IMG/VR virus record: IMGVR_UViG_3300017771_000042
Span: 1 to 36,209 of that record
DNA length: 36,209 bases
Source of the DNA: a virus
Direction: 5' to 3' (one strand)
The first letter of the stretch is position 1. Each line of letters opens with the position of its first letter. The position numbers and the translations under genes were made by a program. Below, piece after piece: positions 14,515-22,430 of the stretch. Below the pieces are notes generated by a model. The model saw nothing but the letters and a program-made list of their open reading frames with translations. It was not told where the DNA came from and searched no databases.

Positions 14515-15001
14515 TGTTAAAATCTTTTCTATAAAACTTTCCTAAAATATTGTCGTTGATATACTGATGACTATATGTTTCAAGAACGTCATTTATAAAT
14601 AGGTGCTTGCACTCATAATAAGTTAAAAGCTTTTTATTTGGAACAAAATCTAATATTCTTCTTTCGAAATCTTTTCTGAGATCTTTTGAATCTTTAACGA
14701 GTTGTTTTATCTTTGGATGAGATCCATAATAATCTTTCCAATCCGATTCGGTAACTACTTTTTGCTTTAAAGGGGTACGGCCTCCAATTCCTTTTGCTTT
14801 TCTTTCTTCTCTCAAAGCTTCTAATGCTCTTTTTCCTAATCTTTTATTTCTTTCGAAAAACAATACTTTCTTACCGAGGTATTTTAAGCCGGTAGGTTTA
14901 TGAAAAACTTCATAAATAAATCCGTAAGTACCTTTTGGGAAGTCTAATATATCGTTGAAGATCCTACCCTGGAATGTCCAGGAAGGGTATGTCATTTCCA
15001 T
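14507..15001 (-). CDS. GIY-YIG-like nuclease domain protein
   Basis: 164 residues. GTYGFIYEVFHKPTGLKYLG (about 24-43) reads like a GIY-YIG pair (GFIY...YLG) with KK following, and ESDWKDYYGSHPKIKQL is the downstream W-x2-YYGS element seen in phage relatives. LRKDFERRILDF fits the conserved helix with Arg and Glu. I recall close relatives in T4-like marine phages called putative endonucleases. It may be a resolvase or repair nuclease rather than a homing enzyme, since it sits neatly in an operon between the fibre gene and a DUF gene with no sign of a mobile insertion. Confidence 0.65.
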   Translation of the reverse strand: MEMTYPSWTFQGRIFNDILDFPKGTYGFIYEVFHKPTGLKYLGKKVLFFERNKRLGKRALEALREERKAKGIGGRTPLKQKVVTESDWKDYYGSHPKIKQLVKDSKDLRKDFERRILDFVPNKKLLTYYECKHLFINDVLETYSHQYINDNILGKFYRKDFNND

Positions 15002-15019
15002 ATAATTTGGTTTCTGCCG

Positions 15020-16876
15020 CTAGAGCTTAGATTTTAGCTCATCGATTTGTAACTGCTGTTCTTTAACTGCTTCAATCAATAACGCGACAATTTTTTCATA
15101 ACGTACGGCTTTATATCCGTTTTCTCGATCAGTTACTAACTCAGGTAGCACTTTTTCGATTTCTTGAGCAATGACTCCTACATCATGCCCTTCGTTAGAA
15201 TGAATACCTTCTATAGGTAACCAGTCAAACTCTACACCATTAATATAAGAAAGTTTTTGCAAAGGCTCTTTTATATTAGTAATATTTTCTTTTAATCTTT
15301 CGTCTGAAGAGTAGTAAGCAGTTATGTCGCCTGCTGCTCTTATTTCACCAGTAGTTGTTGATGGAGCTGTTCCTATACCTAAACAATGTGCTTGTAAGTG
15401 ACTTGTAAATTGTGAAGTACCAGTTCCTGCTATTTGTAGTAAACCTGAGCCGGTTATATTACCAGAAGTTTTTAATAAAGAACTAGTTAGAAGAGTAGTA
15501 GCTGAGATATTGTCGAATGTTACATCACTAGTAGTCTGAAGATCTTTTACATTTACGTTTACATCATTAAGTTTTATTTGACCTTGTGCATCACCAACAG
15601 CTGATCCTGATACTGTTCCTCCTGCTCCTCCTGCTCCTTCTACTGCTGTAATCCTAGTACTAAACGAACCGCTAGCTACAGCAAACGATCCTGTTATTTC
15701 ACTTTTATTAGCTTTATCAGTTGTTAAAGTTCCTACACTAGCTAGGTTTGTTGCAATACCAGCAGCAAGACTTGCTGAGGTAGATATAAATGAACCTGAA
15801 ATAGAAGTAGCTGTAAGTGATCTTATTAATGTAGCGTTAACTCCTAAAGATCCTGATATTCCTGCTCCGGTTAAGGATCTAATTAATGTTGCATTATCGC
15901 CCAAAGACCCTGATACAGAAGCTGCGGTTAAGCCGCCGAATGAACCAGAAATAGAATCTGAATTAAGTGTTCTTATAAAAGCAGCGTTAGGTCCTAATGA
16001 ACCTGAAATAGATCCTGATATTTGAACTGAAGAAGATATTAAGGTTTTACCATTCAAAGTATTGATAGCAGTCTCATGAGATGCACTAGCAGCTGTTAAT
16101 GTAGTAATAGAGGTCTCATGTGAAGCACTTGCTGCTACAAGAGTATTAATTGAGGTTTCATGAGATGCACTTGCTGCTACAAGAGTATTAATTGAGGTTT
16201 CATGAGATGCACTAGCAGCTGTTAAGGTTGCAATTGGAGTAGCAAAAGAAGCTGATTGAGCTATTCTTACCCAATTTCCTCCGTGTGCATAGTAAGCTGA
16301 ACCTGTTGCATGTACATGAGCAAACATACCGTGGTAGGTAGTGGCTGATGGTAAATCAGAGTATTCAGCAAAATGAAATCTAATCTTACTAGACATCCCA
16401 GTAGAGTCTATAGTATCGGTAATTGTTGCAGAGCCTGATACAGTTAAGCTACCAGATAGTACTTTTTGACCTACAACTGTTATATTTCCTTCTAATGTTT
16501 GAGAACCAGTAACTAGTAAGCTACCAGTTATTTGATGTGTATCGTTACTATCATCACCAAATATAGTTGAACCTGATTCAAATATAGTTGATGAAGAAAT
16601 TATTTCTGTATTAAATTGCTGTGCAGTAATATCTCCGGTTACTAAAAGAGAACCGGTAACTGATGCAACTCCTGTAGTTGATGAACCGCTATAATCTATC
16701 CAATCAGGAAGTACATCTATTTGTTTTTGAGCTCCTGAACTCTCAGAAGTAAATAGAGATAATTGACCGGTAGTAGTATCTACCGAAGCGGAATTTACTA
16801 AATTCTTTAAGTTAGTATCCATCTCTGTTTGAGTAAGAGCGGAACCTTTTGCTAATCTAAGAGTTATCTGAGACAT
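15020..16876 (-). CDS. Tail fibre with S74 intramolecular chaperone
   Basis: 618 residues. The N-terminal 200 residues contain SGSLLVTG-type beta repeats (QITGSLLVTGSQTLEGNITV). Four 14-residue repeats (TLVAASASHETSIN form) follow at about 210-270, then Gly/Ser repeats of the type SGSLGDNATLIRSLT. The end, from about Ser523 (YYSSDERLKENITNIKEPLQ to the last residues), is a peptidase S74 chaperone domain, with the Ser-Lys dyad in SSDERLK and VGVIAQEIEKVLPELV. Such domains trimerise the fibre and cut themselves off at the Ser. It should act at the virion tip in host recognition. It begins a fibre series followed by a GIY-YIG-like gene. Confidence 0.9.
   Translation of the reverse strand: MSQITLRLAKGSALTQTEMDTNLKNLVNSASVDTTTGQLSLFTSESSGAQKQIDVLPDWIDYSGSSTTGVASVTGSLLVTGDITAQQFNTEIISSSTIFESGSTIFGDDSNDTHQITGSLLVTGSQTLEGNITVVGQKVLSGSLTVSGSATITDTIDSTGMSSKIRFHFAEYSDLPSATTYHGMFAHVHATGSAYYAHGGNWVRIAQSASFATPIATLTAASASHETSINTLVAASASHETSINTLVAASASHETSITTLTAASASHETAINTLNGKTLISSSVQISGSISGSLGPNAAFIRTLNSDSISGSFGGLTAASVSGSLGDNATLIRSLTGAGISGSLGVNATLIRSLTATSISGSFISTSASLAAGIATNLASVGTLTTDKANKSEITGSFAVASGSFSTRITAVEGAGGAGGTVSGSAVGDAQGQIKLNDVNVNVKDLQTTSDVTFDNISATTLLTSSLLKTSGNITGSGLLQIAGTGTSQFTSHLQAHCLGIGTAPSTTTGEIRAAGDITAYYSSDERLKENITNIKEPLQKLSYINGVEFDWLPIEGIHSNEGHDVGVIAQEIEKVLPELVTDRENGYKAVRYEKIVALLIEAVKEQQLQIDELKSKL
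16071..16238 (-). repeat. Four 42-bp tandem repeats in fibre gene
   Basis: Four direct repeats, 42 bp each, start at 16071, 16113, 16155 and 16197. The second and third are nearly identical. Each encodes 14 residues of the form T-L-x-A-A-S-A-S-H-E-T-x-I-x. Length can change in frame by slippage or recombination, changing fibre length. Confidence 0.85.
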
Positions 16877-16887
16877 AATATTTTATT

Positions 16888-17910
16888 TTACATATCTAAT
16901 TTTACTACAAATGTCATTTCTGTACTGTCAGACTTTGGTATTGGTTGACTAAATTTTGATACTGCTAATAATTCATTAGCATCATTATACAAACCAACAG
17001 TTGTAATATAAGGTTGAAAAGCACTTCCTGTAACGTTATTATGGAGTACTCCTTCTGACCCTGATATAGCTGATGGATGTTGAGTAAAGTTTAATTCATG
17101 ATCCTTTACTTGACACCTAACATTATATGTATAAATAGGTTGAGTTGCTTTCCATTGCATATCTAAATCTTCTCTATAGTAATCTAATAGACTAGCCGAA
17201 GTAATAGTAACAATGCCGTGAGGGTATATAACGTCTCCAATTTTAAAACTACCAGTATCAGATATAACTGCAGCGCCTGATACAACTAAATTTCCTTCCC
17301 CATCATCTATAAACTCTCTTCCTCTACCTACTCTTAACATTTCTTCTGGTCTAGGAGTACCAATATAATCGTCATCACTATCTGTTAAACCATCCGAACC
17401 AGTTAAGATATAATCAGCTCCTCCGTTAGCTCCTTCAAAATATGAACCAGAGTACCCATCGCTTGCTTCAGCTCCTGAGATAAACATTATAAAGCTATTT
17501 GGCTGTATTGCTGTACCTACATATTTTCTTGGAATAGAAAAAACGTTTGATTTATCAGTAAGTTCTCTAAAACTAGATCTATAAGAACCGGTAGCTAGAG
17601 AAGACATTAAGTAGTTATCGTACGAACCTGACTGTAATTTTTGACCAGTTGCTAAAGATTCGGAAGTAAAATTTGAATAATATAATTGATATAAACTTCT
17701 ATAACCTGTATACCTATTGTAGCTAGTGCCTGAATTACCTGTAAAGTTATGAAAAAAAGCTGGGTAGTAAGGAAGAGGGCTTGATTCAATATAAAAGCCA
17801 TCTACGTTAAAAGTTTCAAATTCGTCTTCACCTGCTACTCTAAACGATTTATTAGCTTCATACGAAGTTACGTATACATCTTGTTTGTTTAGCTTTTTGT
17901 AGGCCCCCAT
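16888..17910 (-). CDS. Tail structural protein, paralogue of next upstream
   Basis: 340 residues, rich in Ser, Tyr and Gly, with several SGSY-type turns typical of fibre/tail proteins. The C-terminal segment (about 265-340) contains HPSAISGSEGVLHNNVTG and TTVGLYNDANELLAVSKFSQ, closely resembling the end of the gene at 17914 (TSVGLYNDNNDLLATAKLSR). Both end in a Leu-Asp-Met/Phe. This marks them as paralogues sharing an attachment-like C-terminal domain while the N-terminal parts differ. No enzymatic motif. Only three bases separate it from its paralogue, consistent with duplication. A virion receptor-binding or fibre-connector role is inference. Confidence 0.78.
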   Translation of the reverse strand: MGAYKKLNKQDVYVTSYEANKSFRVAGEDEFETFNVDGFYIESSPLPYYPAFFHNFTGNSGTSYNRYTGYRSLYQLYYSNFTSESLATGQKLQSGSYDNYLMSSLATGSYRSSFRELTDKSNVFSIPRKYVGTAIQPNSFIMFISGAEASDGYSGSYFEGANGGADYILTGSDGLTDSDDDYIGTPRPEEMLRVGRGREFIDDGEGNLVVSGAAVISDTGSFKIGDVIYPHGIVTITSASLLDYYREDLDMQWKATQPIYTYNVRCQVKDHELNFTQHPSAISGSEGVLHNNVTGSAFQPYITTVGLYNDANELLAVSKFSQPIPKSDSTEMTFVVKLDM

Positions 17911-17913
17911 TCA

Positions 17914-18951
17914 TTAAAAATCAAGCTTTATTCGTACCAATGCTTCTTTAGTAAAGTCTTTGAGAAGCGGTCTAGATAGTTTAGCGGTTGCTAGTAGATC
18001 GTTATTATCATTATACAGCCCGACTGAAGTAGCGTAAGCTTGAGGGTTATTTACCATAACATCATGTTTAAGCTCTCCTGAACCTGTTGTATTAGAAGGA
18101 TTGGAAGAATAATTAAATTCAGCGTTTCTTGCTCTTACAAATACAAAATTAGAAGAAATTGTTTCTTCTGAGTTCAATTTAAAAGAAGCTCCTTTTGCTA
18201 TAGAATCGAATATTTTTTGAGATCCACTACCTTCAGTATTCATTGTACGTATAGTACCTAAATTAATACCTCCAGCTGAACCAGCTGATGAGCCATCTAA
18301 TGCTTTTCCATTTAGAATTATTACACCGACATCCGGTAAGAAAAATCCATATGATCCATTAGAATTAGAATGACCTGTTGCGTTTACTCCTGTATATATT
18401 GTTCCTAAACTACCTGATACTACTTCGAATACTCGACCAGCATCATTAAAATTAGTTGTTGTAGCTACTTGACTATTATCAGTTAAATTTAGAAGTGCAC
18501 CATCTCCATTAGTATCCGAGCCTGATAGTACTAAACTAAATGTACCGGGCAATAACTTTTCTTTATATCTTGCTCTATCTAAAGATATCACATAAAAATG
18601 TGAACCAGTTGCGTTACCAAAAATAAAATTACCTTCTTCATCTCCTAATACTAACGATCTATATTGACCATAGATAGTTTTAGAGGGCGAAGCTCCTGAG
18701 ACAGCTAAATTAAAATGCAGTGAACCTGAACCTACTATGTCTCCATAAGCTACTGAAAATTGGACTGCAGCCGTAGCATCGTCAGATGCTGTTTGATATA
18801 CATTATAGTAGTATGCTCCTGATGCTCCTGCTACTTGTGCAGAAGATGTAAAGAATGTAGATAGTGTTATAGCTGAATTACTCCATACTGGTGCGGTAAC
18901 GGATTCAGCACTAATTACTATATCTTGTGGGTCAAATCTTTTAAACGACAT
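17914..18951 (-). CDS. Tail structural protein, paralogue of 16888 gene
   Basis: 345 residues, Ser/Gly/Ala-rich, with alternating SGS motifs. The N-terminus MSFKRFDPQDIVISAESVTA resembles the opening of the 16888 gene (KKLNKQDVYVTSYEA) in pattern. The C-terminal region has FNYSSNPSNTTGSGELKHDV, then TSVGLYNDNNDLLATAKLSR. No catalytic motifs or membrane segments. It is likely a tail or fibre component assembled with the S74 fibre. Its start lies ten bases after the 18962 gene's stop. Confidence 0.78.
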   Translation of the reverse strand: MSFKRFDPQDIVISAESVTAPVWSNSAITLSTFFTSSAQVAGASGAYYYNVYQTASDDATAAVQFSVAYGDIVGSGSLHFNLAVSGASPSKTIYGQYRSLVLGDEEGNFIFGNATGSHFYVISLDRARYKEKLLPGTFSLVLSGSDTNGDGALLNLTDNSQVATTTNFNDAGRVFEVVSGSLGTIYTGVNATGHSNSNGSYGFFLPDVGVIILNGKALDGSSAGSAGGINLGTIRTMNTEGSGSQKIFDSIAKGASFKLNSEETISSNFVFVRARNAEFNYSSNPSNTTGSGELKHDVMVNNPQAYATSVGLYNDNNDLLATAKLSRPLLKDFTKEALVRIKLDF

Positions 18952-18961
18952 CTTTTAAAAA

Positions 18962-19618
18962 TTAATTAGTTTTAGTAATAGTAACAGGTAATGTAAGACG
19001 TGCACCAGAGTCTCTACCTATTACTGTTATAGTTGTTTGCAATTGTACTCTAGTTCCAAAAAGGGTATTTACAGCAGTTGCAGTTAGGTTAATAGAAGTT
19101 CCTATTACTGTTTTTGATACATTAGTACCTACTGTAGTGGTACTGTTAAGTCTTTCTGCCTCATCAGTATTAATACCTACTCCAGTAAATGAACTTAGAA
19201 CTCTAGTATCTGCAATAGTAGCAGTATAGCCGTTTGCTTCAAAGCTAGTAGTAGCTCCTAAATAGTTTAGCGTTTGAGGGGTAATAGCTAAAGATGCTCC
19301 TTGTTTAAGAGTAATAGAGGCGAATCCGAGATCTAGTACTGGAAGTTTAGAAGTACCTCTTGGTAGAGTAGTTAGTTTGTACTTCATTATTTGATTTTCA
19401 TCTGGAAAGGCTTCTAATAGCGGCATGTTTTCGATTGCTTCTCCATAAAAAGCAGAACCTGAGGGATGGCTCGGATTGTAGAGTGTGTAGTCGATCTCGT
19501 CATCTGCTAATGCAAATTGAGTGATCTTAAAAGAACCGTCCCCTCGTGCTAGTAATTCTCTACCTTTTTTAGTGAGAATCGCATCTACGGTTACTACAGA
19601 GTTATTTAAATATCCCAT
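18962..19618 (-). CDS. Conserved tail-associated virion protein
   Basis: 218 residues. The N-terminus is a strong match to a protein I remember from many T4-like marine phages: VDAILTKKGRELLARGDGSF, then KITQFALADDEIDYTLYNPS. The role there is tail- or baseplate-associated structure, but not well defined. The remainder is beta-rich (TSFEANGYTATIADTRV). A TATTTATA element lies 18 bases before its ATG, after a 57-base gap following the repeat-rich gene, so this may be the first gene of a fibre transcript. No cysteine or enzymatic motif. Confidence 0.82.
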   Translation of the reverse strand: MGYLNNSVVTVDAILTKKGRELLARGDGSFKITQFALADDEIDYTLYNPSHPSGSAFYGEAIENMPLLEAFPDENQIMKYKLTTLPRGTSKLPVLDLGFASITLKQGASLAITPQTLNYLGATTSFEANGYTATIADTRVLSSFTGVGINTDEAERLNSTTTVGTNVSKTVIGTSINLTATAVNTLFGTRVQLQTTITVIGRDSGARLTLPVTITKTN

Positions 19619-19636
19619 TTCTTTATGTGTGTTTGT

Positions 19637-19644
19637 TATAAATA
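19637..19644 (-). promoter_or_regulatory. Candidate late promoter TATTTATA
   Basis: Minus-strand TATTTATA (preceded by GA), 18 bases upstream of the ATG at 19618, in the 57-base gap between the repeat-rich protein and the conserved tail protein. Confidence 0.4.
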
Positions 19645-19675
19645 TCTATAATAATTAAAATAAATTTGTTTCATG

Positions 19676-20854
19676 TTATGATGATGGTGATGTACTTGGT
19701 GTAATAGATGGTGTAACCGAAATGCTGGGTGTAGCAGATGGGGTTACTGAAACAGTAATTGATGGGGTTGCTGTCGTAGAGGGAGTAACTGATGGTGTAG
19801 CAGATACTGATATGGTTGGGCTAGGAGTTGGAGTAGGATCAATAACTAAGTTAGCTGATCTTGCTATGACTAATCCTGCGTTATCTGTAGTAATTACTGC
19901 TCCAGATTCCAAGTTAAATATTTTACTATTTACTAATCTACTATATCTGTTTATATTATTATCGTAATTATATAAGTAATGACCTACCTGCGGTACACTT
20001 GAAAATGAAGATTCACTAGCAGATGAACTAATAATTTTATTACTATCAAAATTAAAGTAAATTTGTTCTATTACCCTTTCTTGTGGGCTAATAGCAACAA
20101 TAGTAGCATTATCAGCATCGTCATTGTGAATTGAACCACCAAATCTTAAGAAAGACATACCAGGATCGTCTCCTACAACGCTACCGCTAGTTAACTTAGT
20201 TCCATCATATCTAGCATTTATTAATCCTGAGTCTGAATAATTTGAATCTTGTAGATTAGCTTTTATAGCAGCGCGATTTAATATAGCTTCGAAATTAGTT
20301 GGATTTATCTGAGATTCATTTCTATCAACTACAAATTGAAACGAATTAGGTTCTAGTTGAGTAGCATTACTTATTAAAGGTTCAAAATCAGAATTAGTAA
20401 ACGATCCAACTATAAACGGGTCTACTAACACTGCTTCATTTAGCGAACCTGTTGGTATATTAGAATATGAACCATTTTGATCAGACAAAAATGATCCACT
20501 TACATTAGTAAAACTTTCACTGACAAATGTAGTATCATCTCCTATAACTAACTCTGAATTATTAATGTAACTAGATTCTTCAAACTGGATAAAATAGTAT
20601 CCACTTTTTCTTGTTTTTTGAGATACGTCGAATACTACTTTATCTACTCCTTCAGCCTTATCTTTCTTATTAATAGTAAATTCAGTAAGCTGCTGTAAAG
20701 AGTTTTCAATATCAATATTATTAGCACTTTCAAATGGAATACAAGCACCTATAACAGTGAAGTTACCGCTATTGGCTATAGACTGAGAGTATAATAAGTT
20801 AATGGTCCCGTCTTGAGGTTTTGTATTCGAAAATTGAAATATACTTATTGGCAT
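19676..20854 (-). CDS. Tail protein with Ser/Thr-Pro repeat tail
   Basis: 392 residues. The first 335 form a folded beta-rich region without a recognised family; ISIFQFSNTKPQDGTINLLY opens it. The last 55 residues are a repetitive tract built from SVTPS/SITPS/SATPS units ending STSPSS. Such tracts form extended, flexible linkers or stalks. The neighbouring 503-residue gene carries the same kind of tract, so the two probably act in the same surface structure. The end at 19676 is near the window of the conserved tail gene, with a TATTTATA element between them. No signal peptide. Confidence 0.78.
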   Translation of the reverse strand: MPISIFQFSNTKPQDGTINLLYSQSIANSGNFTVIGACIPFESANNIDIENSLQQLTEFTINKKDKAEGVDKVVFDVSQKTRKSGYYFIQFEESSYINNSELVIGDDTTFVSESFTNVSGSFLSDQNGSYSNIPTGSLNEAVLVDPFIVGSFTNSDFEPLISNATQLEPNSFQFVVDRNESQINPTNFEAILNRAAIKANLQDSNYSDSGLINARYDGTKLTSGSVVGDDPGMSFLRFGGSIHNDDADNATIVAISPQERVIEQIYFNFDSNKIISSSASESSFSSVPQVGHYLYNYDNNINRYSRLVNSKIFNLESGAVITTDNAGLVIARSANLVIDPTPTPSPTISVSATPSVTPSTTATPSITVSVTPSATPSISVTPSITPSTSPSS

Positions 20855-20859
20855 AACTT

Positions 20860-22371
20860 TTATCTATCGTTATGAGTTAAAATATTATTTGCATAGTAAA
20901 CATCATCAGTTTCTACATTTAAACTGTATATATTTATAAAGTTATCTTCAACATCAATTGAAGTTATTGTAACCTCATTTAAGTTTATATCTTGAAAAAT
21001 ATCTCCTACTTGTACTTGGTGTGCCCGTACTACTAACCATAGTCCGTTTCTTTTTACAACATGGTTGTGCTTACGAGTTGTAAGGAGCGCACCATTATTA
21101 AAATTATATATACCTCTAGTAGGAGTAGTAAAAAGTGTTGTAACTAAAGCAGTACTATAAGTACCATCAATATTATCTGAGCTCCAAGAGTATAAAGCTT
21201 CTTTACCTTCGTCTGAATCTGGTAAACCAGATATATTTCTAGAAAGGACAGGGTCCCCTATTTCTAAATTCTCTACAGCTACTGAAGAGCTTAAAGAGGT
21301 TGCGATCATGGTTCCTTCTACAACACTCAGTGTATCACACTCCGCCTGTGGATATGCTGCTGCTGAATATATCCAACAGGTGTCCTCAGACATATCCCCG
21401 TCACTAAAGAAACCAGACGAAATTTGACCAGAGCCTCCAGCGCTAGTATATAGTGTGGTAGAGGTTCCTATGTAAGACCCATAAAAGTAAACTGTAGTAG
21501 GGGAAGCAGAAGCACATGCTTGGATACAATTGGATGAACCTACCCCAAATATAGTATCTGAGTTCCTAGGTACAGGACTGTTAGGTGGGGTACTAGGTGG
21601 TGTTCTACTAGGTGATATACTAATAGATGGTGTTCTAGTAGGTGATACAGGTGGTGTCTCTGATGGTGTTCTAGATGGTGTTGCACTGTTAGGTGGTGAA
21701 TTCGGTGGTGAATTCGGTGGGCTGTTGGGTGGGCTATTAGGAGGTGTTCTACTAGGTGTTCTAGTAGGCGATACTCCGGGTGTAACTGATATAGATGGAG
21801 TGATAGATATAGATGGAGTTACACTAATAGATGGTGTTCTACTAGGAGTTACAGTTACGGTGGGAGTTACACTAATACTGACTGTTGTTGTTGGTGTTAT
21901 AGATGGTGTTGCACTAGTACTGGGAGTGATTGATATAGTAGGAGTAACGGTTGCGGTTACCGATGGGGTAACAGATGGAGTCACTGATATTGTAGGGGTT
22001 AGTGATGGGGTAGCACTCCGGGTAACTGTTGGGGTTGGGGAGGGGGAGGGCGGTATATAGGTAAATGAATTTGTACAGTTACTTACGCTCTGAAAGATAA
22101 ATGTATCGTTTCCTGAAGCTGCACTTATGGTAAGTCCAATTCCAGCATTTAGATTAGCTGTAGATACTACATCTGTAAACGTTACTCCGTCTACTACAAT
22201 ATTTTCTAGTTTTGAATCAGTATTGTCAGAAGGATCGTGTATAAGGAAACCTGAAAGCGTTCCTGCTCGAGTTGCATTATCTTTAGTTCCTAAGTATACC
22301 TCAAAAGGACCTGCATCGGATATATTTCCGAGTATATTATTTCTTGCTCCTCTAACTAAGTAAACTGCCAT
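20860..22371 (-). CDS. Tail protein with Ser/Thr-Pro repeats and Hint domain
   Basis: 503 residues. Residues 1-105 are a beta-rich head (VYLVRGARNNILGNISDAGP). Residues about 105-270 are SVTPS/SRTPS repeats with five PPNS copies. A middle domain (about 275-345) has several Cys. From about Ser349 there is a Hint (intein/hedgehog-like) domain: SVVEGTMIATSLSSSVAVEN (block A, Ser in the nucleophile place), LLTTRKHNHVVKRNG (block B) and VYYANNILTHN (blocks F/G). Only Asp-Arg follow the terminal His-Asn, with no Cys/Ser/Thr at +1, so splicing is unlikely, but N-terminal cleavage or ester transfer is possible. Start has a TATTTATA element 11 bases upstream. Confidence 0.82.
   Translation of the reverse strand: MAVYLVRGARNNILGNISDAGPFEVYLGTKDNATRAGTLSGFLIHDPSDNTDSKLENIVVDGVTFTDVVSTANLNAGIGLTISAASGNDTFIFQSVSNCTNSFTYIPPSPSPTPTVTRSATPSLTPTISVTPSVTPSVTATVTPTISITPSTSATPSITPTTTVSISVTPTVTVTPSRTPSISVTPSISITPSISVTPGVSPTRTPSRTPPNSPPNSPPNSPPNSPPNSATPSRTPSETPPVSPTRTPSISISPSRTPPSTPPNSPVPRNSDTIFGVGSSNCIQACASASPTTVYFYGSYIGTSTTLYTSAGGSGQISSGFFSDGDMSEDTCWIYSAAAYPQAECDTLSVVEGTMIATSLSSSVAVENLEIGDPVLSRNISGLPDSDEGKEALYSWSSDNIDGTYSTALVTTLFTTPTRGIYNFNNGALLTTRKHNHVVKRNGLWLVVRAHQVQVGDIFQDINLNEVTITSIDVEDNFINIYSLNVETDDVYYANNILTHNDR
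21560..22060 (-). repeat. Ser/Thr-Pro codon repeats in Hint protein
   Basis: About 500 bp of imperfect short repeats encode SVTPS, SITPS and SRTPS pentads. The plus strand shows the mirrored ggtgtt/gatggt pattern. A similar shorter tract is at about 19679-19845 in the next gene. The repeats suit slippage and may differ in number between related phages. Confidence 0.8.
21685..21744 (-). repeat. Five 12-bp PPNS repeats
   Basis: Five tandem 12-bp units encode PPNS five times. Two adjacent copies share CCACCGAATTCA, while others use different synonymous codons, so the array mixes recent and older copies. Confidence 0.8.
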
Positions 22372-22382
22372 TTAAATTTTTA

Positions 22383-22390
22383 TATAAATA
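22383..22390 (-). promoter_or_regulatory. Candidate late promoter TATTTATA
   Basis: Minus-strand TATTTATA, 11 bases upstream of the ATG at 22371, in a 59-base gap between the 861-residue and the Hint-domain genes. The surrounding DNA is very AT-rich, so chance must be allowed for. Confidence 0.38.
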
Positions 22391-22430
22391 TTAATATATG
22401 AAATTAATCTTTTATTTACTACTATACTTA

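Noticed and set aside
15003-15040. Hairpin GAGCT/AGCTC at the end of the S74 fibre gene as a terminator
   Set aside because: The stem is within the last codons and no T-run follows.
17130-17137. TATTTATA copies inside coding sequence (also 10808, 13539, 14594)
   Set aside because: They are far from any downstream start or explained by codons, so I treat them as background.
21530-22060. Long plus-strand reading frame of Gly/Val/Asp repeats
   Set aside because: It is the mirror of the Ser/Thr-Pro repeat codons of the minus-strand tail protein; repeat DNA keeps the opposite frame open.
20860-22371. Active splicing intein in the tail protein
   Set aside because: No Cys/Ser/Thr follows the final His-Asn and only two residues remain, so there is no C-extein to join.
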